Part shown: positions 36,108 to 45,438 of the stretch, one piece after another
Layout: every line of letters starts with the position of its first letter
Numbering within the stretch: the stretch's first letter is position 1
Assembly (NCBI RefSeq): GCF_900103845.1
Contig: NZ_FNIJ01000026.1
Coordinates: 1 to 63,642, forward strand
Length of the DNA stretch: 63,642 nucleotides
Source: Pseudomonas jinjuensis
GTDB taxonomy: Bacteria > Pseudomonadota > Gammaproteobacteria > Pseudomonadales > Pseudomonadaceae
Reading direction: 5' to 3'
The notes under the pieces: model-generated
What the model saw: only the letters and a program-made list of their open reading frames with translations
What the model was told of the DNA's origin: nothing
Databases searched by the model: none
Position numbers and translations under genes: made by a program

Positions 36108-37631
36108 ATGAACCCACTTTCCCGCCGCCAGTTCCTCGCCAGCAGTTCGGTGCTGGTCGGAGGTCTTGCCCTGGACTTCGCCGCACCGGCGGCATTCGCC
36201 TCGTCGGGCATGCGCTTCGACGAGTACCGCAAGCACGACGCCACCGCCCTCGCGGCGCTGGTGCGCAGCGGCCAGGTGAGCGCCGCCGAGCTGCTGGAAC
36301 TGGCCATCGCCCGCACCGAGCAGGTCAACCCGGCGATCAACGCGGTGGTGCTCAAGCACTACGATCTGGCCCGCGCCAGCCTGAAGAACCTCAAGCCCGA
36401 AGGCCCCTTCGCCGGCGTGCCGTTCCTGCTCAAGGACCTCGGCGTGAGCATGGCCGACACCGTGACCACCCAGGGTTCGCGCTTCTTCCGCGACGCGCGC
36501 AACGCCAGCGACGACCCGTTCGTGAGCAACGCGCGCCAGGCCGGCCTGGTGATCTTCGGCAAGACCAATACCCCGGAATTCGGCAGCAGCCCGAGCACCG
36601 AAGGCACCCTGTTCGGCGCGACGCACAACCCCTGGGACCCGAAGCACAGCGCGGGCGGTTCGTCCGGTGGCGCGGCGGCCGCGGTGGCCGCGGGCATCGT
36701 TCCGGTGGCCCATGCCAGCGATGGCGGCGGCTCGATCCGCATCCCCTCCTCCGCCTGCGGCCTGTTCGGCCTCAAGCCCAGCACCGGGCTGGTTCCGCTG
36801 GGCCCGGCCGGCAGCAGCTCGGTGGGCGTCATCTCCGCGCAACACGTCGTCGCCCGCAGCGTCCGCGACAGCGCCGCGCTGCTGGATGCCCTCGCCAAGC
36901 GCAACCCGGGCGGCGAATACGAGCGCCAGGCCGGCGAAGGCAGCTACCTCGACCAGGTGAAGCGCGAGCCGGGCAAGCTGCGCATCGCCCTCATGCACGA
37001 CCCGCTGCTGCCGTTCCCGGTATCGGCGTCCTGCCGCGCCGCGGTGGATGCCGCCGCCCGCCATTGCCAGGCGCTCGGCCATGACGTGGTCGAGGCGACT
37101 CCACCGATCGACATGAAGGCCGCCATGGCCGCGGGCGGCACCATCAACTGCCTGAAGGTCTCGGATCGCATCACGGCCTACGAGAAGCTGCTCGGCCGCC
37201 CGGTCCGCCAGGACGAACTGGAGCCGGTGAACTTCGAACTGCTCGCGTGGGGCCGGCGGATCACCCCGGAGCAGCGCCAGCAGGCCATCGCCGGGCTCGA
37301 CCAGCTGCGCCAGCAGATGGCGCAGTTCATGAGCCGCTACGACCTGATCCTCAGCCCGACCATAGTCGAGGAGCCGCCGCTGCTGGGCGTGCTCGACATG
37401 AACCTGCCGCTGGACAAGTTCGGCCCCCTGGCGACCCGCGATTCGGTGTTCACCACGCTGTTCAACTTCACCGGCCAGCCGGCGATGTCGGTGCCGCTGC
37501 ACTGGAGCGACAGCGGCCTGCCGGTGGGCGTGATGTTCGCCGGCCGCTTCGGCGAGGAGCGCACGCTGATTCGCCTGGCGGCACAGCTGGAACAGGCCCA
37601 TCCCTGGTTCGACCGCCTGCCGCCGGTATAG
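36108..37631 (+). CDS. Tat-exported amidase-signature hydrolase
   Basis: 507 residues. A twin-arginine leader (LSRRQFLASSSVLVGG) ends near residue 32. The amidase-signature triad is complete: Lys109 in VPFLLKDLG, cis-Ser185 in SAGGSSGG and nucleophile Ser209 in DGGGSIRIP, at the usual spacing of 24 between the serines. It hydrolyses an amide bond in the periplasm. In a steroid/bile-acid cluster, removal of a taurine or glycine conjugate is an attractive hypothesis, but nothing in the sequence fixes the substrate. Confidence 0.85.
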   Translation: MNPLSRRQFLASSSVLVGGLALDFAAPAAFASSGMRFDEYRKHDATALAALVRSGQVSAAELLELAIARTEQVNPAINAVVLKHYDLARASLKNLKPEGPFAGVPFLLKDLGVSMADTVTTQGSRFFRDARNASDDPFVSNARQAGLVIFGKTNTPEFGSSPSTEGTLFGATHNPWDPKHSAGGSSGGAAAAVAAGIVPVAHASDGGGSIRIPSSACGLFGLKPSTGLVPLGPAGSSSVGVISAQHVVARSVRDSAALLDALAKRNPGGEYERQAGEGSYLDQVKREPGKLRIALMHDPLLPFPVSASCRAAVDAAARHCQALGHDVVEATPPIDMKAAMAAGGTINCLKVSDRITAYEKLLGRPVRQDELEPVNFELLAWGRRITPEQRQQAIAGLDQLRQQMAQFMSRYDLILSPTIVEEPPLLGVLDMNLPLDKFGPLATRDSVFTTLFNFTGQPAMSVPLHWSDSGLPVGVMFAGRFGEERTLIRLAAQLEQAHPWFDRLPPV

Positions 37632-37762
37632 AAAACACCTGCCCGACCTGGGCCGGCGACCATCTCGCCGGCCCCTTCCAACGCTGCCCGGCGATGCCGC
37701 GCGGCGCCGTTCGGTTTTGCACTGAAGTCCTGATTCCACGCGGCTTGCAAGCACTTGTCGCC

Positions 37763-37782
37763 CATAGTCTTTCCGGACGATG
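37763..37782. promoter_or_regulatory. Shared 20-bp palindrome, copy 6
   Basis: CATAGTCTTTCCGGACGATG lies 66 nt before the DUF1329 gene. AAGAAT (37802-37807) is 32 nt downstream of its centre. The 217-bp gap 37632-37848 holds no gene. Confidence 0.6.
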
Positions 37783-37848
37783 TCCGGTTGCCGCGGGCGT
37801 GAAGAATGACTCCTGGGTCTGTCCCTACAACCTCCGGAGTCAATCGAG

Positions 37849-39228
37849 ATGAAAACAACAACAAAACGAATTGCGCTGGCCGTCACCCTGGCGGCCTGCT
37901 CTTCGCTTTCCCTTTCAGCACTGGCGAAGGTCAGTCCCGAGGAAGCTGCACGACTGGGCAAGGACCTGACCTGCGTGGGCGGCGAGAGGGCCGGCAACGC
38001 CGACGGCACCATTCCCGAGTTCACCGGGCAGTACATCGACGAAGTGCCGGGCTGGAAGCACCAGCTGTATTCCGGCGACAAGCCGGTCGATCCGTTCGTC
38101 GACGAGAAGCCGCGCCTGGTCATCGACGCCAGCAACTACCGCCAGCAGGCCGATCACCTGACCCCCGGCCAGATGGCGATGTTCGAGAAGTACCCGGAGA
38201 CCTACAAGATCGAGGTCTATCCCGGCAAGCGCATCTTCGGCTATCCCAAATTCGTCTGCGACAACGCCAAGTGGGGCGCGGAGAACAACGAGCTGACCGA
38301 CAACGGCCTGGGCATCAAGGGCCTCGGCCAGGCGCCCTTCCCGATCCCGAAGAGCGGTGCGGAGCTGGTCTGGAACCACCTGCTGGCGCCCGGCGCCTGG
38401 ATCGAGGACGTGATCCGCTCCATCGCCTCGGTCCTGCCGGACGGCAGCATCGGCTGGGGCCGCACCCATAACCGCAACCTGTCGCCGAACAACAGCCCGA
38501 ACGAGCGTCCGACCACCGATGGCGTGCGTTCCTACGCCTGGAACATCTCCCTGGCACCGGTGCGCGAAGCCGGCACCAACACCGTCGCCCAGGAGTTCTA
38601 CAACTGGGCCGGCCGCGGCCGCCTGGCCTGGAGCTACAACCCGGGCACCCGCCGCGTGCGCATGCTGCCGGGCTTCGGCTTCGACCAGCCGATGATCGGC
38701 ACCAACGGCACCATGACCATCGACGACGACCGCATGTTCAACGGCTCGCCCGAGCGCTACGAGTGGAAGAACCTGGGCAAGAAGGAAATCTACGTTCCGA
38801 TCAACGCCTACAAGGTCAACAGCAACAGCGTGAAGTACGCCGACCTGCTGACCCCGCACCATCCGCGCCCGGAATTCCTGCGCTACGAACTGCGCCGCGT
38901 ATGGGTGCTTGAAGGCACGCTGAAGGAAGGCTACCGCCACCTCTACGGCAAGCGCGTGCTGTTCCTCGACGAGGACACCTGGAACGCCCTGATGGCCGAC
39001 AACTACGATGCCCGCGGCAAGCTGTGGAAGCACTCGATCACCAGCTTCTACTACCATCCGGACTCGAAGTCGCTGTTCTCCGGCGTGCAGTTCTCCCATG
39101 ACCTGAACTCCGGGCAGTACGTGGCCTACTCGCTGACCAACGAGGAAGCCCGCGGCCCGATCCTCAACAACGCCTCGCTCAAGCCCGAGATGTTCACCCC
39201 CGACGCCCTGCGCGCGCAGGGACGCTGA
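37849..39228 (+). CDS. DUF1329 outer-membrane-associated protein
   Basis: 459 residues with a signal peptide (basic start MKTTTKR, hydrophobic core, cleavage near ALA-K at residue 26). The rest is a DUF1329 domain, related in fold to LolB-like beta structures. Such proteins are usually encoded with a DUF1302 protein in clusters for hydrophobic substrates such as steroids and are thought to help uptake or envelope transport. No DUF1302 gene is in this window. ATG 37849 follows CGGAGTC. It is monocistronic, with a strong terminator and its own palindrome copy. Confidence 0.88.
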   Translation: MKTTTKRIALAVTLAACSSLSLSALAKVSPEEAARLGKDLTCVGGERAGNADGTIPEFTGQYIDEVPGWKHQLYSGDKPVDPFVDEKPRLVIDASNYRQQADHLTPGQMAMFEKYPETYKIEVYPGKRIFGYPKFVCDNAKWGAENNELTDNGLGIKGLGQAPFPIPKSGAELVWNHLLAPGAWIEDVIRSIASVLPDGSIGWGRTHNRNLSPNNSPNERPTTDGVRSYAWNISLAPVREAGTNTVAQEFYNWAGRGRLAWSYNPGTRRVRMLPGFGFDQPMIGTNGTMTIDDDRMFNGSPERYEWKNLGKKEIYVPINAYKVNSNSVKYADLLTPHHPRPEFLRYELRRVWVLEGTLKEGYRHLYGKRVLFLDEDTWNALMADNYDARGKLWKHSITSFYYHPDSKSLFSGVQFSHDLNSGQYVAYSLTNEEARGPILNNASLKPEMFTPDALRAQGR

Positions 39229-39238
39229 CTGGTTTGAC

Positions 39239-39266
39239 AAAAGGCCGGCAAGTCCGGCCTTTTTTC
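39239..39266 (+). terminator. Rho-independent terminator after the DUF1329 gene
   Basis: AAAAGGCCGG and CCGGCCTTTT pair around the loop CAAGT and run into further T residues (TTCTTTT). It starts 10 nt after the stop codon. The 3alpha-HSD gene that follows must rely on its own promoter or on read-through. Confidence 0.93.
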
Positions 39267-39293
39267 TTTTGTCGAGAAATGGAGAAAACAGAC

Positions 39294-40061
39294 ATGCCCA
39301 TCACTGCAGTAACCGGATCGGCATCCGGAATCGGCGCGGCGCTGTGCCGCCAGCTGCGCGAAGCCGGCCACCAGATCATCGGCATCGACCGTGCCGGCGC
39401 CGATGTCAACGCCGACCTGTCCACCCCGGCTGGCCGCGCAGAAGCCGTCCGCCAGGTGCTGGAGAAAAGCGGCGGCGTGCTCGATCACCTGGTGCTGTGC
39501 GCCGGCCTCGGCGTCACCGCGCCCAGCAGCGGGCTGATCGTCGCGGTGAACTACTTCGGCGTCAGCGCGCTGCTGGACGGCCTTGCCGAAGCCCTGGGCA
39601 AGGGCAATTCGCCGTCGGCCGTGGTGGTCGGTTCGGTGGCTTCGGTGCAGCCGGGAGCGGACAGGCTGGAGATGGTCGAAGCGATGCTCGCCGGCGACGA
39701 GGAAGCGGCTGTGGCCGGCGCCAACCAGCTCAACGAACCGAGCATGGCCTACGCCGGCTCCAAGTACGCGGCGAGCGTGCTGGTACGGCGCAAGGTGCAC
39801 GAGTGGGCGAAGCTGGGCATCCGTCTCAACGTGGTGGCGCCGGGCGTGGTGGAAACGCCGCTGTACAAGGCCTCCACCGAGGACCCGAAATACGGCGAGG
39901 CCACCCGCAACTTCGTCGCCCCGCTAGGCCGCGGCAGCCAGCCGGACGAGCTGGCCGGAGTGATCCGCTTCCTGCTGTCCGAACAGGCGAGCTTCATGCA
40001 CGGCACCGTGGTGTTCGCCGATGGCGGCATGGATGCCATGATGCGGCCGAATCGGTTCTGA
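39294..40061 (+). CDS. hsdA: 3alpha-hydroxysteroid dehydrogenase/carbonyl reductase
   Basis: A 255-residue SDR that follows the Comamonas testosteroni 3alpha-HSD closely as I recall it: HQIIGIDRAGADVNADLST near 26-44, LVLCAGLG near 67, SVASVQP with Ser114, YAGSKYAASVLVRRK with Tyr153 and Lys157, NVVAPGVVETPL near 180, YGEATRNFVAPLGR near 205, and the C-terminal DGGMDAMMRPNRF. It oxidises the 3alpha-hydroxyl of bile acids and 5-steroids. ATG 39294 gives the N-terminus of the known enzyme. Confidence 0.88.
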   Translation: MPITAVTGSASGIGAALCRQLREAGHQIIGIDRAGADVNADLSTPAGRAEAVRQVLEKSGGVLDHLVLCAGLGVTAPSSGLIVAVNYFGVSALLDGLAEALGKGNSPSAVVVGSVASVQPGADRLEMVEAMLAGDEEAAVAGANQLNEPSMAYAGSKYAASVLVRRKVHEWAKLGIRLNVVAPGVVETPLYKASTEDPKYGEATRNFVAPLGRGSQPDELAGVIRFLLSEQASFMHGTVVFADGGMDAMMRPNRF

Positions 40062-40097
40062 TCCCCTCGCGGGGCCGTTCGGTCCCGCTTCTCTATT

Positions 40098-40558
40098 TGT
40101 AGGAGCGAGCTTGCTCGCGAACCCGGCCCCGCCATTCGCGAGCAAGCTCCGCTCCGACAGGTTTTGCCCTACGTGGATCGTTCATTCTGCCGATGCCCTT
40201 TTTGTAGGAGCACGCCATGCGTGCGACGCTCCTGGTCGCGGGCATGGCCCGCTCCTACAGGGCCGGCAGCAGCGTTTGGGTAGGGCGCATAACGCGCCAG
40301 CGTTATCCGCCAGCCCTTAGGGACGCAGGAGCGTCCTGGGATGCATTCCCACGCGGGAGCGTGGGAATGATGGCAATCCGCCGCGCGCTTACACCTTGTG
40401 TGTAGGAGCCAGCAAGCTGGCTCCTACAGGTTCAGGCATCCGCACCAGCGTATCGATCGCTGCGGATAGCGCCGCCCTGGATGCTCTGCGTCCGGCCGTA
40501 GGGCGGGTGCAACCCATTGATATCCAACGCCCGGAATGGCGGGTTTCACCCGCCCTAC
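40098..40558. repeat. Dense cluster of REP-like and inverted repeats
   Basis: The 493-bp gap 40062-40554 is gene-free and almost entirely repeats. It has an inverted pair with GAGCTTGCTCGC cores (40098-40121 and 40135-40159), an inverted REP-like pair (40203-40227 and 40235-40259), and one unit of the AGGGCGCATAACGCGCCAGC family (40281-40311). It also has a CCCACGC/GCGTGGG hairpin near 40347-40366, a perfect 28-bp palindrome at 40401-40428, and arms GTAGGGCGGGTG (40498-40509) and CACCCGCCCTAC (40547-40558). The last arm overlaps the stop codon of the MFS gene. Confidence 0.85.
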
Positions 40559-41883
40559 GCCTGATCAGCCACCGTCTCGACGGTTACCACGGTCGTCTGC
40601 GCCCGCCTCCGCTGCAATACGACCAGCAACGCGAACGGCACCACCAGCGTCAGGTTCACCAGCACCAGTGCATGGCGCAGCGACTCTTCGCCACCGAAGG
40701 GAATCAGCGCGTCGCTGAGCGCGCCGGTGACCAGCGGCCCCAACCCTACCCCGCACAGGGTCGACAGCATGGTCTGCAGGGCGATGGCCGTGGCGCGCTG
40801 CCAGGGGCTGACCAGTTGGGTGAGGAGGTTGAAGGACGGCGCCACCCACCACACCGAGAAGAACGACGACAGTGCGCACCAGAGGATCGCCGTCGGCACC
40901 GGCAGGTCGCCGAGCATGAAGGCCACCTCGGCCGGCCAGCACAGGTAGGCCAGCAGTGAAGCCAGCGACACCAGGTGGCCGATCAGCGGGATACGCAGCA
41001 GCCACGCGGGATCGATCAGGCACAGGCGGTCGGCGAGCCAGCCGCTGAACAGGCTGCCGATCGCCGCGGACGTGCCCATCACCACGCCGGCGAGGATGCC
41101 CGCTTCCTGCAGCGACAGCCCGTGGGAACGCACCAGGAACGACGTATTCCACATCGCCAGGGAGAAGGCGCCGAAGGTGGTCAGCGCGGTGGCGGATATC
41201 AGCAGGCGGTAATCGCCATTGCGCAGCAGTTCCATTGCGCTGGCGAGCATGCCGGACGGCTTCTGCTGGGTGAGGGTCAGGTCGTCCCAGCGCCCGCGCG
41301 GCGGCTCGCGCACCAGCAGGCCGAAGACCAGGGCGAGGACGCCCAGTGGCACGGATATGAGGAAGAAGCCCCAGCGCCAGCCGTGCACCTCCACCAGCCA
41401 GGCGCCGACGCTCAGGCCGAGGATCGCCGAGAGTGTCGGCGCACCGGTGAAGCAGCTGATCGCCAGCGAGCGATAACGCGGCGGGTAGAGATCGGCCACC
41501 AGCGACAGCGACGCCGGCGACAGCGGCGCCTCGGCCGCCGCCACCAGCATGCGCGCCAGCACCAGCATGGCGAAACCCACGGCGAGGCCGCAGAGCAGCG
41601 TCGCCAGCGCCCACAACGCCGCCACCACGGCCAGCACGCGGACGCGCGGATAGCGGTCCGCCAGCCGTCCCGCGGGCAGGCCGAGGACGACATAGACCGC
41701 CGCGAACGCCAGCCCGGAGATCAACCCCATGGCGGCGTCGCTGGCGCCGAATTCCCGCTTGATCGGCTCGATCATCACCGAGATGACCTGCCGGCCGATG
41801 AAGCTGCCGGCATAGGCCAGCACCAGCAGCGCGAGCACGCCGTGGGTGCGCCAGCCCAGCGGGCCGGCGGGTTGAGTGGTCAC
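40555..41883 (-). CDS. MFS transporter (spinster/ACS-like)
   Basis: 442 residues with about 12 hydrophobic segments and the MFS motif A GRLADRYPRVR between segments 2 and 3. RQVISVMIEPIKREFGASD after the first segment fits spinster- and ACS-type members. Last gene of the lower-pathway operon, 4 bp after the aldolase gene. Uptake of the steroid substrate or export of an intermediate is plausible. The stop codon sits in the outer arm of a repeat. Confidence 0.87.
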   Translation of the reverse strand: MTTQPAGPLGWRTHGVLALLVLAYAGSFIGRQVISVMIEPIKREFGASDAAMGLISGLAFAAVYVVLGLPAGRLADRYPRVRVLAVVAALWALATLLCGLAVGFAMLVLARMLVAAAEAPLSPASLSLVADLYPPRYRSLAISCFTGAPTLSAILGLSVGAWLVEVHGWRWGFFLISVPLGVLALVFGLLVREPPRGRWDDLTLTQQKPSGMLASAMELLRNGDYRLLISATALTTFGAFSLAMWNTSFLVRSHGLSLQEAGILAGVVMGTSAAIGSLFSGWLADRLCLIDPAWLLRIPLIGHLVSLASLLAYLCWPAEVAFMLGDLPVPTAILWCALSSFFSVWWVAPSFNLLTQLVSPWQRATAIALQTMLSTLCGVGLGPLVTGALSDALIPFGGEESLRHALVLVNLTLVVPFALLVVLQRRRAQTTVVTVETVADQA

Positions 41884-41887
41884 GGGA

Positions 41888-42919
41888 TCAGGCCGAGGCG
41901 GAACGGCGCTTGAGCAGGGTCAGCGCGGTGTCTTCGATCATGTCCTCCTGGCCGCCGACCATGCCGCGCCGGCCCATCTCCACGAGGATTTCCCGCGCCG
42001 ACACGCCGTACTTCTTCTCCGCGCGCTTGGCGAACAGCAGGAACGAGCCATAGACACCGGCATAACCCATGGTCAGGGCGTCACGGTCGCTGCGGATCGG
42101 GAAGTCCATGATCGGCACCACGCGGTCCTCGGCGACGTCCTGGATGCCGAACACGCTGACGCCGGTATCGATGCCCATGCGGTCGCAGACGGCGACGAGG
42201 ATTTCCATCGGAGTGTTGCCAGCGCCGGCGCCGAGGCCCGCACAGGCCGCGTCGATACGGGTGGCGCCGGCGGCGATGGCGGCGATGGAATTGGACACGC
42301 CCATGGCCAGGTTGTGGTGGCCGTGGAAGCCGATCTCGGTTTCCGGCTTCAGCGCGGCGCGGATGGCGGCCACGCGGGCGGTCACGTCATCCGGCAGCAT
42401 GTAGCCGGCGGAGTCGGTGATGTAGACGCAGTTGGCTCCGTAGGACTCCATCAGCAGGGCTTGCCTGACCAGCCCCTCCGGGCTGTTCATGTGCGCCATC
42501 ATCAGGAAGCCGACGGTGTCCATGCCGAGCTTGCGCGCATGGGTGATGTGCTGCTCGGAGACATCCGCCTCGGTGCAGTGGGTCGCCACGCGAATGGTAT
42601 TCACGCCCAGCTCGTGGGCCATCTTCAGGTGGTCGACGGTGCCGATGCCCGGCAGCAGCAGCGCCGAAACCTTGGCCCGCTTGAGCAGCGGGATCACCGC
42701 CGAGAGGTATTCCTCGTCGCTGTGCGCCGGGAAGCCGTAGTTCACCGAACTGCCGCCCAGGCCGTCGCCGTGGGTGACTTCGATCAGCGGAATGCCGGCC
42801 TCGTCCAGCCCCTGGGCGATGGACTGCATCTGCTCCAGGCTGATCTGGTGGCGCTTGGGGTGCATGCCGTCGCGCAGGCACATGTCATGAACGGTGATTT
42901 TCTTGCCGCGAAGGTCCAT
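41888..42919 (-). CDS. dmpG: 4-hydroxy-2-oxovalerate aldolase, HsaF/TesG-like
   Basis: A 343-residue DmpG-type aldolase. Catalytic and metal residues are in place: Arg16, Asp17 and His20 in CLRDGMH, and the metal histidines in [11 protein letters not shown] near 200. It cleaves a 4-hydroxy-2-oxoacid to pyruvate and an aldehyde that is channelled to the partner dehydrogenase encoded just upstream. In steroid degraders this is the last step of the A/B-ring C6 fragment. Confidence 0.95.
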   Translation of the reverse strand: MDLRGKKITVHDMCLRDGMHPKRHQISLEQMQSIAQGLDEAGIPLIEVTHGDGLGGSSVNYGFPAHSDEEYLSAVIPLLKRAKVSALLLPGIGTVDHLKMAHELGVNTIRVATHCTEADVSEQHITHARKLGMDTVGFLMMAHMNSPEGLVRQALLMESYGANCVYITDSAGYMLPDDVTARVAAIRAALKPETEIGFHGHHNLAMGVSNSIAAIAAGATRIDAACAGLGAGAGNTPMEILVAVCDRMGIDTGVSVFGIQDVAEDRVVPIMDFPIRSDRDALTMGYAGVYGSFLLFAKRAEKKYGVSAREILVEMGRRGMVGGQEDMIEDTALTLLKRRSASA

Positions 42920-42932
42920 GGCCGGTCGCCTC

Positions 42933-43829
42933 CTAGAGTGTGGTTTGCTTGAGCAGGTTCTCGGCGAACATCTCCGCCGTGCGCGCCGCGGCGGCGGTCA
43001 TGATGTCGAGGTTGCCGGCGTACTTCGGCAGGAAGTCGCCCAGGCCCTCCACTTCCATGAAGATCGACACGCGCTTGCCGTCGAACACCGGGCCGTTGAC
43101 CAGCTTGTAGCCGGGCACGTACTTCTGCACCTCGGCGATCATGGCGTGGATGGATTCGGTGATCGCCGCCTCGTCCGGCTCGCCCTCGGTCAGGCAGTGC
43201 ACGGTGTCGCGCATGATCAGCGGCGGCTCGGCCGGGTTGATGACGATGATCGCCTTGCCCTTCTTCGCGCCGCCGACCTTTTCCACTGCGCCGGCGGTGG
43301 TGCGGGTGAATTCGTCGATGTTCTTGCGCGTGCCCGGGCCGACGGATTTCGACGCCGCGGTGGCGATGATCTCGGCGTAGGCCACCGGTTGCACCCGCGA
43401 CACGGCGGCGACCAGCGGGATGGTGGCCTGCCCGCCGCAGGTGACCATGTTGACGTTCAGCGCGCCGGCGCGGAGGTTTTCCTCCAGGTTCACCGGCGGC
43501 ACGCAGTAGGGGCCGATGGCCGCGGGGGTCAGGTCGATCATCAGCACGCCCAGCTCGTTGAGCTTGCGGCTGTTCTCGGCATGCACGTAGGCGGAGGTGG
43601 CATCGAAGGCGATGCGGATGTCATCGGCCTGTACGTGCGGCAGCAGGCCGTCGACGCCGTCGCAGGTGACCTTCAGGCCCATTTCCTCGGCGCGCTTGAG
43701 GCCCTCGGAGGTCGGGTCGATGCCGACCATCCACACCGGTTCCAGGTATTCGCTGCGCTTGAGCTTGTACAGCAGGTCGGTGCCGATATTGCCGGGCCCG
43801 ATCAGGGCGCAGCGGATCTTCTTGCTCAT
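42933..43829 (-). CDS. dmpF: Acylating acetaldehyde/propanal dehydrogenase, HsaG/TesF-like
   Basis: 298 residues with the NAD motif [12 protein letters not shown] near 8-19, [12 protein letters not shown] near 160 and catalytic Cys131 in [11 protein letters not shown]. It turns the aldehyde from the aldolase into acetyl- or propionyl-CoA. ATG 43829 is preferred; the frame could begin at TTG 43844, but that would overlap the upstream stop. It forms a complex with the aldolase in all studied members. Confidence 0.94.
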   Translation of the reverse strand: MSKKIRCALIGPGNIGTDLLYKLKRSEYLEPVWMVGIDPTSEGLKRAEEMGLKVTCDGVDGLLPHVQADDIRIAFDATSAYVHAENSRKLNELGVLMIDLTPAAIGPYCVPPVNLEENLRAGALNVNMVTCGGQATIPLVAAVSRVQPVAYAEIIATAASKSVGPGTRKNIDEFTRTTAGAVEKVGGAKKGKAIIVINPAEPPLIMRDTVHCLTEGEPDEAAITESIHAMIAEVQKYVPGYKLVNGPVFDGKRVSIFMEVEGLGDFLPKYAGNLDIMTAAAARTAEMFAENLLKQTTL

Positions 43830-43840
43830 GGTGGTCTCGC

Positions 43841-44632
43841 TCAATCAGTGAATGCCAGGCTGGCCGTACCGAGGCCGCCGATGGAAAGCTCGACGCGGTC
43901 GCCGGCAGCCACCGGCACCAGCGGCGCCAGCGCGCCGGAGAGGATGATTTCGCCCTTGCGGAACGGAATGCCGAGGCGGCCGAGGGTGTTGGCCAGCCAG
44001 GCCACCGCTTCGCACGGGTGCCCCTGCACCGCCGAGCCGAAGCCATGGCCGGTGGGCTCGCCGTTCCTGAACAGGCGCAGTTCGGCGGCGGCCAGGTCCA
44101 GGGAACGCGGATCGACCCGCTGCTCGCCGAGGGCGAACACGCCGCAGGATGCGTTGTCGGCGACGGTGTCCTGGATGGCGATCTTCCAGTCGTGGATGCG
44201 CGAGTCGACGATCTCGAAGCAGGCGCTCACCGATTGGCTGGCCGCCAGCACGTCGGCGGCGGTGACGCCCGGCCCGCTCAGGTCCTCGGCGAGGATGAAG
44301 GCGATCTCGCCCTCGGCGCGCGGCTGGATCAGGTTGTATTCGGCCAGGCTGACGGCCGCACCATCGGCCACCTGCATGCGATCGGTGAGGAAGCCGAAGT
44401 CGGGCTGATGCACGTCGAGCATGTCCTGCACCGCCTTGCTGGTGACGCCGATCTTCTTGCCCACCACCCGCTCGCCGAGCGCCTCGCGGCGACGGAGGAA
44501 CTGCAGGGAGATGCGGTAGGCGGCGTCGAGGTCGATGTCCGCATGCCGTGCGGTGATCGGTGCGACGGTGCGGCGCTCGCGCAGGGCGGCGAACAGCTCG
44601 TCACCCAGCGCCTGGATCAGTTTTTCGTCCAT
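43841..44632 (-). CDS. 2-keto-4-pentenoate hydratase family, HsaE/TesE-like
   Basis: 263 residues from ATG 44632, six bases after GAGGAG. Family segments: [23 protein letters not shown] near 75-98, [12 protein letters not shown] near 120 with metal-binding glutamates, [13 protein letters not shown] near 150, and the C-terminal [16 protein letters not shown]. It adds water to a 2-hydroxydienoate and supplies the aldolase. Gene order hydratase, dehydrogenase, aldolase is standard for meta-cleavage operons. Confidence 0.92.
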   Translation of the reverse strand: MDEKLIQALGDELFAALRERRTVAPITARHADIDLDAAYRISLQFLRRREALGERVVGKKIGVTSKAVQDMLDVHQPDFGFLTDRMQVADGAAVSLAEYNLIQPRAEGEIAFILAEDLSGPGVTAADVLAASQSVSACFEIVDSRIHDWKIAIQDTVADNASCGVFALGEQRVDPRSLDLAAAELRLFRNGEPTGHGFGSAVQGHPCEAVAWLANTLGRLGIPFRKGEIILSGALAPLVPVAAGDRVELSIGGLGTASLAFTD

Positions 44633-44642
44633 GGATCGCTCC

Positions 44643-45416
44643 TCAGCCGGGGAAGACGCTGTTCTCGGCGCCGCCATCGACTTCGATGATCTTGCCGGTG
44701 ACCCACTTCGAGGCCGGAGTGGCGAGGTAGAGCGCGGCGGCGGCGATGTCTTCCACCTCGCCGAGGCACTGCATCGGCGTGGCCTTTTCCATCTGCGTGC
44801 GGATTTCCTCGGGCATCACGCGCAGCAGCGCATCGGTGAGGATCGGCCCCGGCGCGATGCCGTTGACCCGCACCAGCGGGGCGAAGTCCTGGGACAGCAG
44901 ACGGGTCAGGTGGCTCAGCGCCGCCTTGGCCGCGCCGTAGCTGCTGAAGCTCTTCTGCACGTAGCGCGCGGCGCCGGAGGTGATGTTGATGACGTTGCCC
45001 TGCCCCGCCTCGCGCATGTGCGGCACGCAGAGCTGGATCATGTGATAGGCGCTGCTGACGTTGAAGTGCAGGGTCTGGTCGAAGCTGTCGACCGGCAGCT
45101 TCAGCGGGTTGTTCGGCCCGGCGCCGCCGGCATTGTTGACCAGGTGCGTTACCTTGCCGTAGGCCTCCAGCGCAGCCGCCACCAGCGCCTCGCGCTGCCC
45201 GGCGTCGGTGACGTCGCAGCTCACCGCGATGGCTTCGCCGCCCTCGGCGCGGATCTGTTCCGCCACCGCCTCGACGTCGGCCAGGGTGCGCGCCGCGCAG
45301 ACCACCTTGGCGCCGGCTGCCGCGTAGGCCAGGGCGATGCCGCGACCGATCCCCTTGCCCGCTCCGGTGACGATCGCCACGGAGTCCGGCAGGGCAAAAC
45401 GTTCAAGCAGATTCAT
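44643..45416 (-). CDS. SDR family, hydroxysteroid dehydrogenase-like
   Basis: 257 residues. Cofactor motif TGAGKGIGRGIALAY near 17-31, VNNAGGAGP near 92, and the active site ITSGAARYVQKSFSSYGAAKAALSHLT with Ser, Tyr and Lys near 145-165. General resemblance to 7alpha-hydroxysteroid dehydrogenases of the HdhA type is noticeable, which would fit bile-acid substrates. This is weaker evidence than for the 3alpha- and 3beta/17beta-type genes. It lies between the hydratase and flavin reductase genes in the lower-pathway operon. Confidence 0.8.
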   Translation of the reverse strand: MNLLERFALPDSVAIVTGAGKGIGRGIALAYAAAGAKVVCAARTLADVEAVAEQIRAEGGEAIAVSCDVTDAGQREALVAAALEAYGKVTHLVNNAGGAGPNNPLKLPVDSFDQTLHFNVSSAYHMIQLCVPHMREAGQGNVINITSGAARYVQKSFSSYGAAKAALSHLTRLLSQDFAPLVRVNGIAPGPILTDALLRVMPEEIRTQMEKATPMQCLGEVEDIAAAALYLATPASKWVTGKIIEVDGGAENSVFPG

Positions 45417-45438
45417 TGCAAGTCCTCGGATGATGGGT

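Noticed and set aside
37742..37760. CTTGCAAGCACTTG near the DUF1329 promoter as a third TetR-type operator
   Set aside because: Only half-site resemblance; the arms do not form a proper inverted repeat of the kind at 3306-3327 or 56503-56520.
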